The notes: generated by a model from the sequence alone, not told the origin. DNA of 64,000 nucleotides from an uncultured Pseudomonadota bacterium (GCA_913055625.1 CAJXJW010000005.1:124001-188000); one strand, 5' to 3'. Shown: positions 1 to 10,222, numbered from the stretch's first letter. Made by a program: numbers and translations.

Positions 1-106
1 GTGAAAGAAATGCCGATTTCCGGCACCCCGCCGGGCCGCGACCAGCCCGCGCAGGGGCGCGAAGTCTAACCGATAGCGGCGGGCGGCACCAGAGGCGCGC
101 CGGCCC
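1..106. other. Window-edge region downstream of prs
   Basis: No gene can be assigned here. A short plus-strand frame is open from base 1 to a stop at 67-69, but it is too short to judge. On the minus strand this is the space after prs, where relatives usually carry rplY (ribosomal protein L25) next. Its start would lie outside the window. Confidence 0.4.
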
Positions 107-1060
107 TCAGTCGACGTACAGCGAGGAGACGGATTCCTCGTCGGAAATGCGGCGCATCGTTTCGGCCAGCAGGTTGGCGGCCGAGAGCTGGCGGATCTTG
201 GTGCAGTTGCGCGCGTCTTCCTTGAGCGGGATCGTGTCCGTGACCACGATCTCGTCGAGCTGCGATTCCGAGATGCGGCCGACGGCCGGGCCGGAGAGGA
301 CGGCGTGCGTGATGTAGGCGGACACCGTCGCGGCGCCGCGGGCCTTGAGCGCCGCGGCCGCGTGGCACAGCGTGCCGGCGGTATCGACCATGTCGTCGAT
401 CATGATGCAGTTCTTGCCCTCGACCTTGCCGATGATGTTCATCACTTCGGACTGGTTCGCGCGGTCGCGGCGCTTGTCGATGATCACCAGGTCTGCGTCG
501 TCGAGGCGCTTGGCGAGTGCGCGGGCGCGAACGACGCCGCCGACGTCCGGCGACACGACGACCATGTCGTCGTACTTCTGCTTCCAGACGTCGCCCAGCA
601 GCAGCGGGGACGCGTAGACGTTGTCGACGGCGATGTCGAAGAAACCCTGGATCTGGTCGGCGTGCAGGTCGACGGTCAGTACCCGGTCGACGCCCGCCGC
701 GCCGATCAGCTTCGCGACCAGCTTGGCCGTGATCGGCACGCGCGCCGCCCGCGGTCGGCGGTCCTGGCGGGCATAGCCGAAGTACGGGATCACGGCCGTG
801 ATCCGCGCCGCCGACGCGCGACGGGCGGCATCTGCCATCACCAGCAGCTCCATCAGGTTCTCGGACGTGGGCGGACAGGTCGGCTGGACGATGAACGTCT
901 CGCGGCCACGGATGTTCTCCAGGATTTCGACGTTGATCTCGCCGTCCGAGAATCGGCCGACGTGGGCTCGCGCCAGCGGCACGTGCAGGCAGCGAGCGAT
1001 ATCGTGGGCGAGTTCCGGGTGGGCGTTCCCGGTAAACACAGCCATCGTTGCGAGATCCAC
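107..1060 (-). CDS. prs: Ribose-phosphate pyrophosphokinase
   Basis: Makes PRPP from ribose 5-phosphate and ATP, feeding purine, pyrimidine, histidine, tryptophan and NAD synthesis in the cytoplasm. The 317-residue product matches the class I family in length. Visible motifs are GRFSDGE (35-41), the catalytic loop [11 protein letters not shown] (131-141) and the PRPP-binding loop [13 protein letters not shown] (219-231). I chose the GTG at 1060 because AGGGGG lies 4 bases upstream and the E. coli enzyme also uses a GTG start a few codons before a conserved Met. An ATG at 1045 (312 residues) is the alternative. It follows tRNA-Gln directly, as in many gammaproteobacteria. Confidence 0.97.
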   Translation of the reverse strand: MDLATMAVFTGNAHPELAHDIARCLHVPLARAHVGRFSDGEINVEILENIRGRETFIVQPTCPPTSENLMELLVMADAARRASAARITAVIPYFGYARQDRRPRAARVPITAKLVAKLIGAAGVDRVLTVDLHADQIQGFFDIAVDNVYASPLLLGDVWKQKYDDMVVVSPDVGGVVRARALAKRLDDADLVIIDKRRDRANQSEVMNIIGKVEGKNCIMIDDMVDTAGTLCHAAAALKARGAATVSAYITHAVLSGPAVGRISESQLDEIVVTDTIPLKEDARNCTKIRQLSAANLLAETMRRISDEESVSSLYVD

Positions 1061-1081
1061 GTGTCCCCCTGTCAGTCGGGA

Positions 1082-1156
1082 TGGCTGGGGCGGCAGGATT
1101 CGAACCTGCGAATCACGGGATCAAAACCCGTTGCCTTACCGCTTGGCTACGCCCCA
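1082..1156 (-). tRNA. tRNA-Gln (anticodon TTG)
   Basis: 75 nt including an encoded CCA at 1082-1084. The acceptor stem TGGGGCG pairs with CGCCCCA. The T arm contains GGTTCGAATCC, and the anticodon loop TTTTGAT gives TTG. It lies between prs and lolB on the same strand, the usual place for this tRNA in gammaproteobacteria. GatCAB, encoded near 32-35 kb, may or may not be needed to charge it, depending on whether a GlnRS exists elsewhere. Confidence 0.96.
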
Positions 1157-1283
1157 ATTTGTCCGGAGTCTAGCAGCCTGTTGAATGTGGGTTCACCTGC
1201 TGCCGGTAACGCAGGCGTTCCCGCGCACGCGTGAGGGGCGCATTGTGATTGCCCCTCCCGGGGGTGTCAACGACGCGTCCGGC

Positions 1284-1919
1284 TCAGGGTGCGGCACCAC
1301 CGGGAAACGCCCAGCGATCGATGACCAGGCGAACCGTGGTACCCGGCCCGGCGGCCGACAGGCGCGCCGGCATCATCTGGCCGCCGCCGGCGTCGCGGTA
1401 CCGGCTGATGTCGACGACCCAGCCGCGTTGCTCGAGACGCTCGAGCTCGCCGGTCTCCGCGAACTGCGTGGCGGCCGGCAGGCGCGGGTCGGGGATGCCC
1501 AGTGCCCAGTAGCGGAGGCTGTCGACCGGAATCGTCCAGCCATAGCGGCGCTGCAGCTCGGGCTCGACATCCTGCAGCACCGTGGTGACGCCGTCCTTGT
1601 CGGTGATTGCCACGGTGCGACCCTGCCCCTCGAGCAGTACGGTGCCGACGCCGAGCGGACCGGACAGGCGCGCGTCGTAGGTCTCGCCGTCCTGGTCCCA
1701 GCTCAACTTGCCGTTGAATCCGTCGTCCGCGTATTTCACGCCGATGCGCCCGCTGAAGCCGAACGCCTCGACCTGGCCGAGCACGGCCTGCCGGCGTTCC
1801 CAGTCGCTGATGTCGGGGAGTTGCGCGGTGCGTGGCGTAACACAGCCGGCCGCCAGCACGGCGGCCGCCAGCACGGCGGCGCCGAGGCGCCTACTCGACG
1901 GCCGGGAAGACGCGTTCAC
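1284..1919 (-). CDS. lolB: Outer-membrane lipoprotein insertase LolB
   Basis: Receives lipoproteins from the periplasmic carrier LolA and inserts them into the inner leaflet of the outer membrane. The 211-residue protein has a basic N-terminus, a hydrophobic stretch and a lipobox ending in Cys26 (LAAGC). The rest shows the LolB pattern: FGFSGRIGVKY, then KLSWDQDGETYDARLSGPLG, then a WALGIPDP segment. The start overlaps the end of the upstream TPR gene by 29 bases, so translation is probably coupled. ispE, which normally sits between lolB and tRNA-Gln/prs, is missing here; only 127 bases separate lolB from the tRNA. Confidence 0.93.
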   Translation of the reverse strand: MNASSRPSSRRLGAAVLAAAVLAAGCVTPRTAQLPDISDWERRQAVLGQVEAFGFSGRIGVKYADDGFNGKLSWDQDGETYDARLSGPLGVGTVLLEGQGRTVAITDKDGVTTVLQDVEPELQRRYGWTIPVDSLRYWALGIPDPRLPAATQFAETGELERLEQRGWVVDISRYRDAGGGQMMPARLSAAGPGTTVRLVIDRWAFPGGAAP

Positions 1920-3627
1920 GCACGTCGGCGAGCAGCTTGCTCTTCGGCGTCTTCTCTTCCGCGGCGACGAGCACCTCCATGGCCTCGTCCTCGCGATCGA
2001 GCGCGGCCAGCACTTCCACGATGTGGGCGGCGACCTCCGGGTCGTCGAACAGCGCGTAGGCCCGCTCGAGCTCCACGAGGGCCTCCTCGTTTCGGCCGAG
2101 CTTGTGCAGTACCCAGCCGAGGCTGTCGATGATCGCCGGGTTGTCCGGGTCGAGCTTGATGGCCTTCTTGATGTACTTCTCGGCGTCGCGGTAGCGATCC
2201 GTGCGATCGGCCAGCGTGTAGCCGAGCGCGTTCAGCGAGAGTGCGCTCTCGGGCCAGCGCTTCACGGCCGCCCGGTACTGCGCCACCGAATCGTCCACGC
2301 GATCCATGCGCAGCAGCAGTTCCGCCCGCCCGAGCATGACGCCCTCGGAATCAGGCCGGTAGGCGAGCACGCGATCGTAGTACTCGAGTGCTTCCGGGTA
2401 GCGTTCCATGGCGGCGAGCAACTGGGCCTTGGACTGGATCATGTCCACGGCGTACATCGGCTGGTTGCGCGCGAATTCCTCGAGCTTCGACATCGCCGTT
2501 TCCGGTGCCTGCCGGTCGATCGCGATCAGCGCGGCGGCACGGCGTTGCGACATTACCGCGTGCCCGCCGCTCGTCACTTTCGAATACAGGCCGATGGCCC
2601 GGTCCACGTCGCCGTGGTAATCGGCGATTCGCGCCAGGTAATACAGGGCGTCCATCGTGTGCTGGCCCGACGCGAGCAGGTCCTCGAAATCGTCGCGCGC
2701 GGCGTCCAGGTTTTCCTGCCGGAAATTGATGATCGCCATCAGGCGCAGCGCGTCGGGGTTGTTGCCCGTCTCGTACTGGATCTGGTTCACCTGGCTCAGC
2801 GCGTCGTCGTCGCGGCCCGCCGACATCATCAGGAGCGCGAGCTCCATGCGCGCGGCCGGGTCGGGTTGCGGGTCGTCGCCGATGATGCCGGCAACGTAGC
2901 TGATCGCTTCGTCTTCGTTGCCCTCCAGCAGCAGGATGCGGCCGTACAGCAGCTTCGTCCGCATGCGCAGCCACTCGCCCGGCTCGAGTTCCAGCGCGCG
3001 TTCGGCCAGCTTCTTTGCGTCCTTGATCTCGCCGGCCTGAACGGCGATGACCGCGGTCGCGTAATTCGCGGCCGGCGAATCCTTGTACGGCTTCGCGATC
3101 GCCTGCATGACCTTGTAGGCGGCGGCGGCGTCCTCCTCCTCGCCGAGGACCGCGGTCAGGGACAGCATCTGCTGGTCGACGTTGTCGGCCTCCTGTTCGT
3201 CGGCCTCGTCGCCGGTACTCGCGTTCTCCTTCTTTTCGAGCAGCTTCCTGAAGCTTCGGGTCGCTGCCCGCGTGTCCCCGGTGCGGAGTTGCAGGCGCGC
3301 CAGGTGAAAGAGCGCCTCGTCGCTGTCGGGCTGGAGCGCGATCCAGCGTTCGGCGGACTTCAGCGCCTCGGTGCTGAAGCCGTAGCTCGACGCGATTCGC
3401 GTTGCCTGGACCGCGATCTCGACGTTGTCGCTCTTCTCGGCGGCAAGGCGGTATTCGCGCGCCGCCTCGAGATACTCCGTCCGGTGCAGCGCGATCTCCG
3501 CCTTGTACAGGTGGGTGCTCGCATCGTCGTCGGGCGCCTCGCCGGCGACCCCCGCCCGAAGCGGCGCCAGCGCCAGCAATACCGCGAGTAGCAGGCCCGC
3601 AGGCGGCCATTGGATTCGTAGCGTCAT
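1891..3627 (-). CDS. Secreted tetratricopeptide-repeat protein (hemA-lolB locus)
   Basis: A 578-residue protein with an N-terminal signal peptide (about residues 1-29, cleavage near AGVAG-EAPD) followed almost entirely by TPR helices. The clearest repeats are near 35-130 and 440-550, for example LNALGYTLADRTDRYRDAEKYIKKAIKLDPDNP. An acidic linker sits near residues 130-150. It matches in position and architecture the TPR protein between hemA and lolB in Pseudomonas (PA4667 type). A periplasmic scaffolding role, perhaps linked to lipoprotein traffic, is only inference from its overlap with lolB. It is transcribed divergently from hemA. Confidence 0.88.
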   Translation of the reverse strand: MTLRIQWPPAGLLLAVLLALAPLRAGVAGEAPDDDASTHLYKAEIALHRTEYLEAAREYRLAAEKSDNVEIAVQATRIASSYGFSTEALKSAERWIALQPDSDEALFHLARLQLRTGDTRAATRSFRKLLEKKENASTGDEADEQEADNVDQQMLSLTAVLGEEEDAAAAYKVMQAIAKPYKDSPAANYATAVIAVQAGEIKDAKKLAERALELEPGEWLRMRTKLLYGRILLLEGNEDEAISYVAGIIGDDPQPDPAARMELALLMMSAGRDDDALSQVNQIQYETGNNPDALRLMAIINFRQENLDAARDDFEDLLASGQHTMDALYYLARIADYHGDVDRAIGLYSKVTSGGHAVMSQRRAAALIAIDRQAPETAMSKLEEFARNQPMYAVDMIQSKAQLLAAMERYPEALEYYDRVLAYRPDSEGVMLGRAELLLRMDRVDDSVAQYRAAVKRWPESALSLNALGYTLADRTDRYRDAEKYIKKAIKLDPDNPAIIDSLGWVLHKLGRNEEALVELERAYALFDDPEVAAHIVEVLAALDREDEAMEVLVAAEEKTPKSKLLADVRERVFPAVE

Positions 3628-3813
3628 GGTGTCCTTAGTTGCTCCGGTGTCCCGGCCGGCTCCCGCAGGCCTTGCCGGTCGCGAACTTCGTTCGCACGGA
3701 GATGATTGCCTTCATGGCGTATACAGACAAGGAACTGGGTCTTCAGTTCGCTTATGATACGCGTTGCCAACGTTTTTTCGCGCGACCCCGCCGGTTGCGC
3801 GCCGCTACCAGCT

Positions 3814-5067
3814 ATGCCGCTGAAAATACTCGGGCTGAACCATACCACGGCACCTGTCGAAATTCGCGAGCAGGTCGTCTATTCCGGCGACGATGTCGGC
3901 AGGGCTCTCGGGTCGGTCCGGGGACTGGCCGGGGTCGACGAGGCCCTGTTGCTATCCACCTGCAATCGCACGGAATTTTACGTCATATCGGACGACGACG
4001 GGCATGCCCGGCTGACCGACTGGCTGGCCGGAGACCGACGCGTGGGCGCCGGGTTCGCCGATTCCCTGTTTATGAAGAGCGACGACGACGCGATACGCCA
4101 CATCTTCCGCGTCGCCTGCGGGCTCGATTCGATGGTGTTGGGCGAACCGCAGATCCTGGGCCAGCTCAAGGAGGCCTACCGGCTCGCCGAGGCCAGCGGT
4201 GCGATCGGCAGCGGGCTCAGCCGCCTCATGCAGCACAGCTTCTCGGTCGCCAAGAAGGTCCGGACGGACACCGAGATCGGCGCGAGCCCGGTTTCCGTGG
4301 CCTACGCGGCGGTCAGCCTGGCGCAACAGTTCTACGCCAGCTTCCAGCGCCACACGGCGGTGCTGGTCGGCGCCGGCACCACTATCGAGCTGGTGGCGCG
4401 GCACCTGCACCGGCGAAACGTCGGCCGCCTGTTCATCGCGAACCGCAATGTCGAACGCGCACGCCGGCTTGCGCACGATTTCGGCGGTTTCGCAGTACCG
4501 CTGTCGGAACTGGCGGGCACGCTGCCGGAGGCGGACATGCTGATCAGTTCGACGGCCAGCCCGGACGCGGTCGTGAGCGTCGAGGCCATGCAGAGCGCGA
4601 TCCGGCAACGCAAGCGTCGCCCGATCTTTGCCGTCGACATCGCCGTGCCCCGCGACATCGACCCCTCGGTGGCGGACCTCGACGACGTCTACCTCTACAC
4701 CGTCGACGACCTCGAGAAGGTCATCCTCGAGGGCCAGAGCAACCGCGAGTCGGCGGCACTCGAGGCCAATCGCATTCTCGACGAGGAGATCGCCCGCTAC
4801 CTGTCGATCGAGCGCTCGAAGCAGGTCGCCCCGGTCATCACGGCGTTGCGTGACCAGGCGGATGCGCTGCGCTCGGACGTGCTGGCCCAGGCCCGGCGCC
4901 GGCTGGCGCAGGGCGCGGACCTCCAGGAGGTCCTGGAATACGCAACCGCGTCGCTGATGAAGAAGATGCTGCACACGCCGAGCGTGCGCCTTCGCGAAGC
5001 CGGGGAAACCGGCGACGAGGAGACGATCGCCACGGCGCGAAACCTGTTCGGCGTCCGCGAGGACTAG
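3814..5067 (+). CDS. hemA: Glutamyl-tRNA reductase
   Basis: First step of C5-pathway tetrapyrrole synthesis: NADPH-dependent reduction of Glu-tRNA(Glu) to glutamate-1-semialdehyde. The 417-residue protein has the N-terminal [14 protein letters not shown] motif, the nucleophile Cys50 in LLSTCNRTE, the [17 protein letters not shown] catalytic segment, a nucleotide-binding [15 protein letters not shown] and a C-terminal dimerisation helix. The ATG at 3814 places Cys50 exactly where family members have it; a longer in-frame start at 3706 would add 36 non-conserved residues. TATGAT at 3753-3758 is a possible -10 box. prfA follows after 53 bases. Confidence 0.96.
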   Translation: MPLKILGLNHTTAPVEIREQVVYSGDDVGRALGSVRGLAGVDEALLLSTCNRTEFYVISDDDGHARLTDWLAGDRRVGAGFADSLFMKSDDDAIRHIFRVACGLDSMVLGEPQILGQLKEAYRLAEASGAIGSGLSRLMQHSFSVAKKVRTDTEIGASPVSVAYAAVSLAQQFYASFQRHTAVLVGAGTTIELVARHLHRRNVGRLFIANRNVERARRLAHDFGGFAVPLSELAGTLPEADMLISSTASPDAVVSVEAMQSAIRQRKRRPIFAVDIAVPRDIDPSVADLDDVYLYTVDDLEKVILEGQSNRESAALEANRILDEEIARYLSIERSKQVAPVITALRDQADALRSDVLAQARRRLAQGADLQEVLEYATASLMKKMLHTPSVRLREAGETGDEETIATARNLFGVRED

Positions 5068-5120
5068 CCTCGAGCGCCGGCCGGCGCCATGATGCGCCCA
5101 CTCGAACCGCCCCACTGCCA

Positions 5121-6203
5121 ATGAAAGACTCCATCCGCACCAAACTGGAAACCGTCCGCGACCGCTTCGAGGAAATCGCGGGCCTGCTATCGGAACCGGA
5201 AACGATCGCCGACCAGGCCCGCTTCCGCGACCTGTCGAAGGAGTACGCGCGCGTCGAACCGGTGGTCAAGCTGTTCAGCCGCTACGAAGCACTGTCGCGC
5301 GACATCGCCGCGGCCCGCGAGATGGCGGATGACAGCGACGCCGAGGTGCGGGAGATGGCTGAGCAGGAACTCGAAACGCTGGACGCGGAACGCGACGCGC
5401 TGCTGGTCGAACTGCAGAAAGCCCTGATCCCGCCGGACCCTTACGACGATGCCAACGTGTTCCTCGAAGTCCGCGCCGGCACCGGCGGCGACGAGGCGGC
5501 GATCTTCGCGGGCGACCTGTTCCGCATGTACACGCGCTACGCGGAGCAGATGGGCTGGCAGGTCGAGATCCTGAGCGAACGCGAAGGTGAGCACGGCGGC
5601 TTCAAGGAAGTCATCAGCCGCATCAGCGGCAACGGGATCTACGCCCGGCTCAAGTTCGAGTCGGGTGCCCACCGCGTGCAGCGCGTGCCGGCCACCGAAT
5701 CGCAGGGCCGCATTCACACGTCGGCGTGCACGGTCGCCGTGCTGCCGGAACCGGACGACGTCGAGGAAGTCGACATCAACCCCGCCGACCTGCGCGTCGA
5801 CACCTACCGCGCATCCGGCGCCGGCGGCCAGCACGTCAACAAGACCGATTCCGCCGTCCGGCTCACACACTTGCCCACCGGCATCGTCGTCGAATGCCAG
5901 GACGAGCGCTCGCAGCACAAGAACCGCGCGCGGGCAATGGCACTGTTGCAGGCCCGCCTGCTCGACGCGAAGATCGCGGAACAGGAATCCGAGCAGGCTC
6001 AGAAGCGCAAGCTGCTCGTCGGATCCGGCGACCGCTCGGAACGCATCCGCACCTACAACTTCCCGCAGGGCCGCGTCACCGACCACCGCATCAACCTCAC
6101 GCTGTACAAGCTCGACGAGATCATCGCCGGCGACCTCGACGAGGTCATCCAGCCCCTCGTCAACGAGTACCAGGCCGACCAGCTCGCCGCGCTGTCGCGC
6201 TAA
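5121..6203 (+). CDS. prfA: Peptide chain release factor 1
   Basis: Recognises UAA and UAG and triggers peptide release on the ribosome. The 360-residue length is typical. The catalytic GGQ motif is at 235-237 ([20 protein letters not shown]), and the stop-codon-reading PAT tripeptide is at about 190-192 in [10 protein letters not shown]. It is co-directional with hemA, the usual gammaproteobacterial arrangement. Its modifying methyltransferase PrmC, normally the next gene, is displaced about 2.6 kb downstream. The stop codon abuts the stop of the convergent gene on the other strand with no gap. Confidence 0.97.
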   Translation: MKDSIRTKLETVRDRFEEIAGLLSEPETIADQARFRDLSKEYARVEPVVKLFSRYEALSRDIAAAREMADDSDAEVREMAEQELETLDAERDALLVELQKALIPPDPYDDANVFLEVRAGTGGDEAAIFAGDLFRMYTRYAEQMGWQVEILSEREGEHGGFKEVISRISGNGIYARLKFESGAHRVQRVPATESQGRIHTSACTVAVLPEPDDVEEVDINPADLRVDTYRASGAGGQHVNKTDSAVRLTHLPTGIVVECQDERSQHKNRARAMALLQARLLDAKIAEQESEQAQKRKLLVGSGDRSERIRTYNFPQGRVTDHRINLTLYKLDEIIAGDLDEVIQPLVNEYQADQLAALSR

Positions 6204-7364
6204 CTACGATGAACCCAAAGCCTGGTCGAGATCGGCGATGAGGTCGTCGGCTGCCTCGATGCCCACGGACAGGCGAATCAGCGTGTCGTCGATGCCGAGC
6301 GCGGCACGCTCGGCGGCCGGCACGGACGCGTGCGTCATGATCGCCGGGTGATCGACGAGGCTCTCGACGCCGCCCAGGCTCTCGGCCAGTGCAAAGACCC
6401 TGCAGCGTTCGAGGAAGCGCCGCGCCTCGTCGAGCCCGCCCTTGATGAAGAAGGTCACGATGCCCCCGAACGCGTCCATCTGGCGCACGGCGAGCTCGTG
6501 CTGCGGGTGCGACGGCAGGCCCGGGTACAGCACGCGGTCGACGCGCGCGTCGTTTTCGAGCCACTCGGCCACGGCCGTCGCATTCGCGCAGTGGCGCTCC
6601 ATGCGGACGTCGAGCGTCTTCAGGCCGCGCAGCGCGAGGAAGCTGTCGAACGGGCCGGCAATGGCGCCGATCGAGTTCGACAGATAGGCGAGCCGCTCGG
6701 CGAGCGCCGCGTCGCCGGTGACGGCCACGCCTCCCACCATGTCGGAATGGCCGTTGATGAACTTCGTGGCGGAATGCATGACGATGCCGGCGCCCAGCTC
6801 CAGCGGGCGCTGCAGGTACGGCGTCGCGAACGTGTTGTCCGTGACGACGAGAACGCCGTGCGCGGTCGCAACTTCGCAAACCGCCTCGATGTCGACCACC
6901 TTCAGCAACGGGTTGCTCGGGGTCTCCACCCAGATCATGCGCGTATTGTCGCGCAAGCCCGCCTTGACGACGTCCGGGTCGGTCAGGTCGACAAAACTGA
7001 ACTCGAGCCCGGCGCTGCGCTCCCGCACATTGCTGAACAAGCGGCGCGTGCCGCCGTAGAGGTCGTCCATCGCCAGCACGTGCGAGCCGGCGTCGAGCAG
7101 TTCGAGGATCGTCGCCGTCGCCGCCATGCCCGACGCGAACGCGAACCCGTGCGTGCCGGCCTCGAGGTCGGCGATACAGCGCTCGTAGGCCTGGCGCGTC
7201 GGATTGTGCGTGCGCGAGTACTCGTAGCCCTTGTGCCGACCGGGACTCTCCTGCACATAGGTCGACGTCGCGTAGATCGGGGGCATGATCGCCCCGGTCG
7301 TCGGGTCGGGATGCTGCCCGGCGTGGATGGCACGGGTCGCGAAACGGTGTGTCTTGTCCTGCAT
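6204..7364 (-). CDS. PLP-dependent trans-sulfuration enzyme (cystathionine gamma-lyase/gamma-synthase)
   Basis: A member of the Cys/Met-metabolism PLP family, 386 residues. The PLP lysine is K201 in HSATKFINGHSD. Other family motifs are YSRTHNPTR (49-57), FASGMAA (76-82) and WVETPSNP (145-152). It lies 16 bases after the cystathionine beta-synthase gene on the same strand, so the pair most simply makes cysteine from homocysteine and serine (reverse trans-sulfuration), favouring gamma-lyase. Gamma-synthase sequences are very similar, so the direction cannot be fixed from sequence alone. The pair lies between prfA and prmC on the opposite strand. Confidence 0.88.
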   Translation of the reverse strand: MQDKTHRFATRAIHAGQHPDPTTGAIMPPIYATSTYVQESPGRHKGYEYSRTHNPTRQAYERCIADLEAGTHGFAFASGMAATATILELLDAGSHVLAMDDLYGGTRRLFSNVRERSAGLEFSFVDLTDPDVVKAGLRDNTRMIWVETPSNPLLKVVDIEAVCEVATAHGVLVVTDNTFATPYLQRPLELGAGIVMHSATKFINGHSDMVGGVAVTGDAALAERLAYLSNSIGAIAGPFDSFLALRGLKTLDVRMERHCANATAVAEWLENDARVDRVLYPGLPSHPQHELAVRQMDAFGGIVTFFIKGGLDEARRFLERCRVFALAESLGGVESLVDHPAIMTHASVPAAERAALGIDDTLIRLSVGIEAADDLIADLDQALGSS

Positions 7365-7380
7365 GGGCGCCTCGCTGGGT

Positions 7381-8742
7381 TCAGATCTGTCGGCGCAGGT
7401 AGTTGAGTACGTCCGAGCGCGTGATCAGCCCGAGGAACTCGTCGCCGTCCATGATGGCAGCGTACGGCTGCACGCGCAGCATTGCCACCAGGTTGTTGAT
7501 CGAGGTCGACTTGTCGAGCTGGATGAACGCGGATTCCATCGCTTCCTCGACCGTGGCGGTCATCAGCTCCGGGCGGCCGAAGACGAACTGCAGGATCGTG
7601 TCCTCGGTGATGACGCCGACGATCTGTCCTTCGTACATGACCGGGAGCTGCGAGAAGCCGGCGTTGCGCAGGCGATTGTGCGCCGTCGTCAGGATGTCGG
7701 TCGGCCCGACCGTGATCGTCGCGTGTTGCTCGTGCGGCCGGCCGATCAGGTCGCGCAGGTCGCCGTGGTCCTCGCGCTGGATGAAGCCCTGGTCTTCCAT
7801 CCAGAAGTCGTTGTACAGCTTGGACAGGTACTTGTTGCCGGTGTCGCAGGCCAGCGTCACGACGGTCTTTGCTTCGGTCTGTTCCCGGCAGTAGCGCAAC
7901 GCCGCGGCAAGCAGGGTGCCGCTCGACGACCCGGCCAGCAGGCCCTCGGTACGCAGCAGGTCGCGCGCAGTGGCGAAAGACTCGGCGTCGCTGATCGTGT
8001 AGGCCTTGCTCACCTGGCCGAAGTCGGCGATGTCCGGGATGAAGTCCTCGCCGATGCCTTCCACGAGCCAGCTGCCGCTGGGGCCCATCTCGCCCTTGTT
8101 GATGTAGTCGGCCAGCACGGAGCCCTCCGGGTCCGCGAGGACGATCTCCACGTCCGGCGCGTGCTCGCGCAGGTACTTGCCGATGCCGGAGACGGTGCCG
8201 CTCGAGCCCACGCCGAGCACGATCGCATCGAGCTGTCCGCCCATCTGCTGCACGATCTCGGGCCCGGTCGTCAGCTCGTGTGCCAGCGGGTTGTCCGGGT
8301 TGCCGAACTGGTTGATGAAGTAGGCGCCGCGCTCGTCCGCGATGCGCCGGCCGAGGTCCTGGTAGTACTCCGGGTGACCCTTGCCGACGTCGGAGCGCGT
8401 CAGCACGACCTCCGCCCCCATCGCGCGCAGGTTGAAGATCTTCTCCTGGCTCATCTTGTCCGGCAGCACGAGCACGAGGCGATAACCTTTCTGCGCCGCG
8501 ACCAGCGCGAGGCCGAGGCCGGTGTTGCCGGCCGTGGCTTCGACGAGCGTGTCGCCCGGCCGGATGTCGCCGCGCGTCTCCGCCTGCTCGATCATCGAGA
8601 TTCCGATACGATCCTTGATCGAACCGCCGGGATTCATGAGCTCGAGCTTCAGGAACAGGCGGCATGGCCCGGTATCCAGCCGGGTCAGTTCGAGCATCGG
8701 CGTGTTGCCGACGAGATCGAGGATGCTGGAGTACACGTTCAT
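7381..8742 (-). CDS. Cystathionine beta-synthase
   Basis: Condenses homocysteine and serine to cystathionine. The 453-residue protein has an N-terminal cysteine-synthase-fold PLP domain (about 1-320) with the PLP lysine K43 in NPGGSIKDR, followed by two CBS motifs (about 335-453) ending in FLGLITRSDVLNYLRRQ. The C-terminal CBS pair separates it from plain cysteine synthase and suggests regulation by an adenosyl ligand. No heme-binding N-terminal extension is present, unlike the human enzyme. It is first in a two-gene operon with the cystathionine gamma-enzyme and divergent from prmC. The homocysteine link fits the metH/metF cluster 4 kb away. Confidence 0.92.
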   Translation of the reverse strand: MNVYSSILDLVGNTPMLELTRLDTGPCRLFLKLELMNPGGSIKDRIGISMIEQAETRGDIRPGDTLVEATAGNTGLGLALVAAQKGYRLVLVLPDKMSQEKIFNLRAMGAEVVLTRSDVGKGHPEYYQDLGRRIADERGAYFINQFGNPDNPLAHELTTGPEIVQQMGGQLDAIVLGVGSSGTVSGIGKYLREHAPDVEIVLADPEGSVLADYINKGEMGPSGSWLVEGIGEDFIPDIADFGQVSKAYTISDAESFATARDLLRTEGLLAGSSSGTLLAAALRYCREQTEAKTVVTLACDTGNKYLSKLYNDFWMEDQGFIQREDHGDLRDLIGRPHEQHATITVGPTDILTTAHNRLRNAGFSQLPVMYEGQIVGVITEDTILQFVFGRPELMTATVEEAMESAFIQLDKSTSINNLVAMLRVQPYAAIMDGDEFLGLITRSDVLNYLRRQI

Positions 8743-8831
8743 GCGGCGGCCCGTCGCCCTTGTGTTTCAACTGAAAGTGTCGCGCAGTGTACGCGAGCCG
8801 GGCGCCGCTCAGGAACCCCCGGAAGTTGCCT

Positions 8832-9698
8832 ATGCCCGGTGACACGCGGATCGACACGTTGCTGGGCGACGCGACGTCGCGCCTCGACGCGGTCAGCGAT
8901 TCCGCGCGGCTGGACGCGGAACTCTTGCTCGCGCGCGCGATCGACGTCCCGCGAAGCTACCTGTTCGCCCACCCGGAAGATGTGCTCGACGACGCGGCCG
9001 CAGACCGATTCGAGCACCTCCTGCAGCGGCGGCTGGATGGCGAGCCGCTGGCCTATATCGACGGCACGCGGGAATTCTGGTCGATGGAACTGATGGTCAC
9101 GCCCGCCACGCTGGTGCCGCGCCCGGAGACGGAGATCCTCGTCGGGCTGGCCGTGTCCGCGCTTTCGCGCCGCGCCCCGGCGCGCGTACTCGACCTCGGC
9201 ACCGGGAGCGGTGCCATCGCACTCGCCATCGCGCGCGAACGGCCGTCCGCATCGGTGACCGCGATCGACCGGAGCGAGGACGCGCTCGCCGTTGCGCGCG
9301 AGAATGCGCGCCAGCTCGACATCGCCAACGTCGAGTTCCTGGCCGGCGACTGGACGGCGCCGGTCAGGGATCGCGAGTTCGACCTCGTCGTGTCAAACCC
9401 GCCGTACGTGCGCGACGACGACCCGGCGCTGCTCGCGCTGCGCCACGAGCCGCGCGCGGCGCTCGCCGCCGGCCCGGACGGCCTGGACGCGATTCGCCGG
9501 CTCGCGCGCGAATGCCGCGAAGTGCTGGTGGTCGACGGCCTGCTGCTGTTGGAACACGGCGCTGCGCAGGCCGGACCCGTCGCCGACATCCTGGTGGCTG
9601 AAGGCTGGTCTGATGTCCGCGGCAGCAACGATTACGCGGGCTTGCCGCGCGTCACCGGGGCCCGGAATTCGTCCCGCGGCGCCCAGTGTGGTACATAG
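8832..9698 (+). CDS. prmC: Release factor glutamine methyltransferase PrmC (HemK)
   Basis: Methylates the glutamine of the GGQ motif in release factors using SAM. The 288-residue protein has a helical N-terminal domain (1-75), SAM motif [12 protein letters not shown] (121-131) and the diagnostic NPPY at 189-192. The ATG at 8832 was chosen because the upstream in-frame codons (from 8787) are non-conserved and overlap the divergent promoter region. It belongs functionally with prfA but is separated from it by the two minus-strand trans-sulfuration genes. The final 15 or so residues look unconserved. Confidence 0.94.
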   Translation: MPGDTRIDTLLGDATSRLDAVSDSARLDAELLLARAIDVPRSYLFAHPEDVLDDAAADRFEHLLQRRLDGEPLAYIDGTREFWSMELMVTPATLVPRPETEILVGLAVSALSRRAPARVLDLGTGSGAIALAIARERPSASVTAIDRSEDALAVARENARQLDIANVEFLAGDWTAPVRDREFDLVVSNPPYVRDDDPALLALRHEPRAALAAGPDGLDAIRRLARECREVLVVDGLLLLEHGAAQAGPVADILVAEGWSDVRGSNDYAGLPRVTGARNSSRGAQCGT

Positions 9699-9727
9699 CC
9701 TGCCATTCAAAGCAAACCGGAACCCGA

Positions 9728-10213
9728 ATGATCACGATCAAGACCAACCACGGCGACATCAGCGTCGAACTCTTCGACGAGAAAGCGCCGGTCACCTGCG
9801 AGAACTTCCGCCAGTACATCAGCGACGGCTTCTTCGACGGCACGATTTTCCATCGCGTCATCCCGAACTTCATGATCCAGGGCGGCGGCTTCGATGCCGA
9901 GATGCGCCAGAAGAAGACGCGCGACCCGATCAGGAACGAAGCGGACAATGGCGAAGGCAACCGGCGCGGCACGCTCGCGATGGCGCGCTCGATGGACATC
10001 CACAGCGCCACCGCGCAGTTCTTCATCAACTTGCGCGACAACGACTTTCTCAATCACGGCGACCGCGACTTCGGCTACGCGGTGTTCGGCGAGGTAACCG
10101 ACGGGATGGACGTCGTCGACAGGATCGCCGGCGTGCGGACGGGCAGTCATGGCGGCCACCAGGACGTGCCGGTCGAGGCCGTCGAGATCGTCGAAGTCAC
10201 GATCGACGGCTGA
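9728..10213 (+). CDS. ppiB: Peptidyl-prolyl cis-trans isomerase, cyclophilin type B
   Basis: Cytoplasmic cyclophilin that catalyses prolyl isomerisation during folding. 161 residues with no signal peptide. The active-site segments FHRVI (41-45), MIQGGGF (49-55) and [10 protein letters not shown] are all visible. The ATG at 9728 gives the standard [11 protein letters not shown] start; an upstream frame from 9686 is unconserved. It lies 29 bases after prmC and 9 bases before the next gene, so it is probably in one transcript with both. Confidence 0.94.
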   Translation: MITIKTNHGDISVELFDEKAPVTCENFRQYISDGFFDGTIFHRVIPNFMIQGGGFDAEMRQKKTRDPIRNEADNGEGNRRGTLAMARSMDIHSATAQFFINLRDNDFLNHGDRDFGYAVFGEVTDGMDVVDRIAGVRTGSHGGHQDVPVEAVEIVEVTIDG

Positions 10214-10222
10214 CGCAGGCAT

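Noticed and set aside
1..69. Plus-strand frame open from the window edge to a stop at 67-69
   Set aside because: Only 22 codons are visible and they match nothing recognisable; neighbouring genes are on the other strand.
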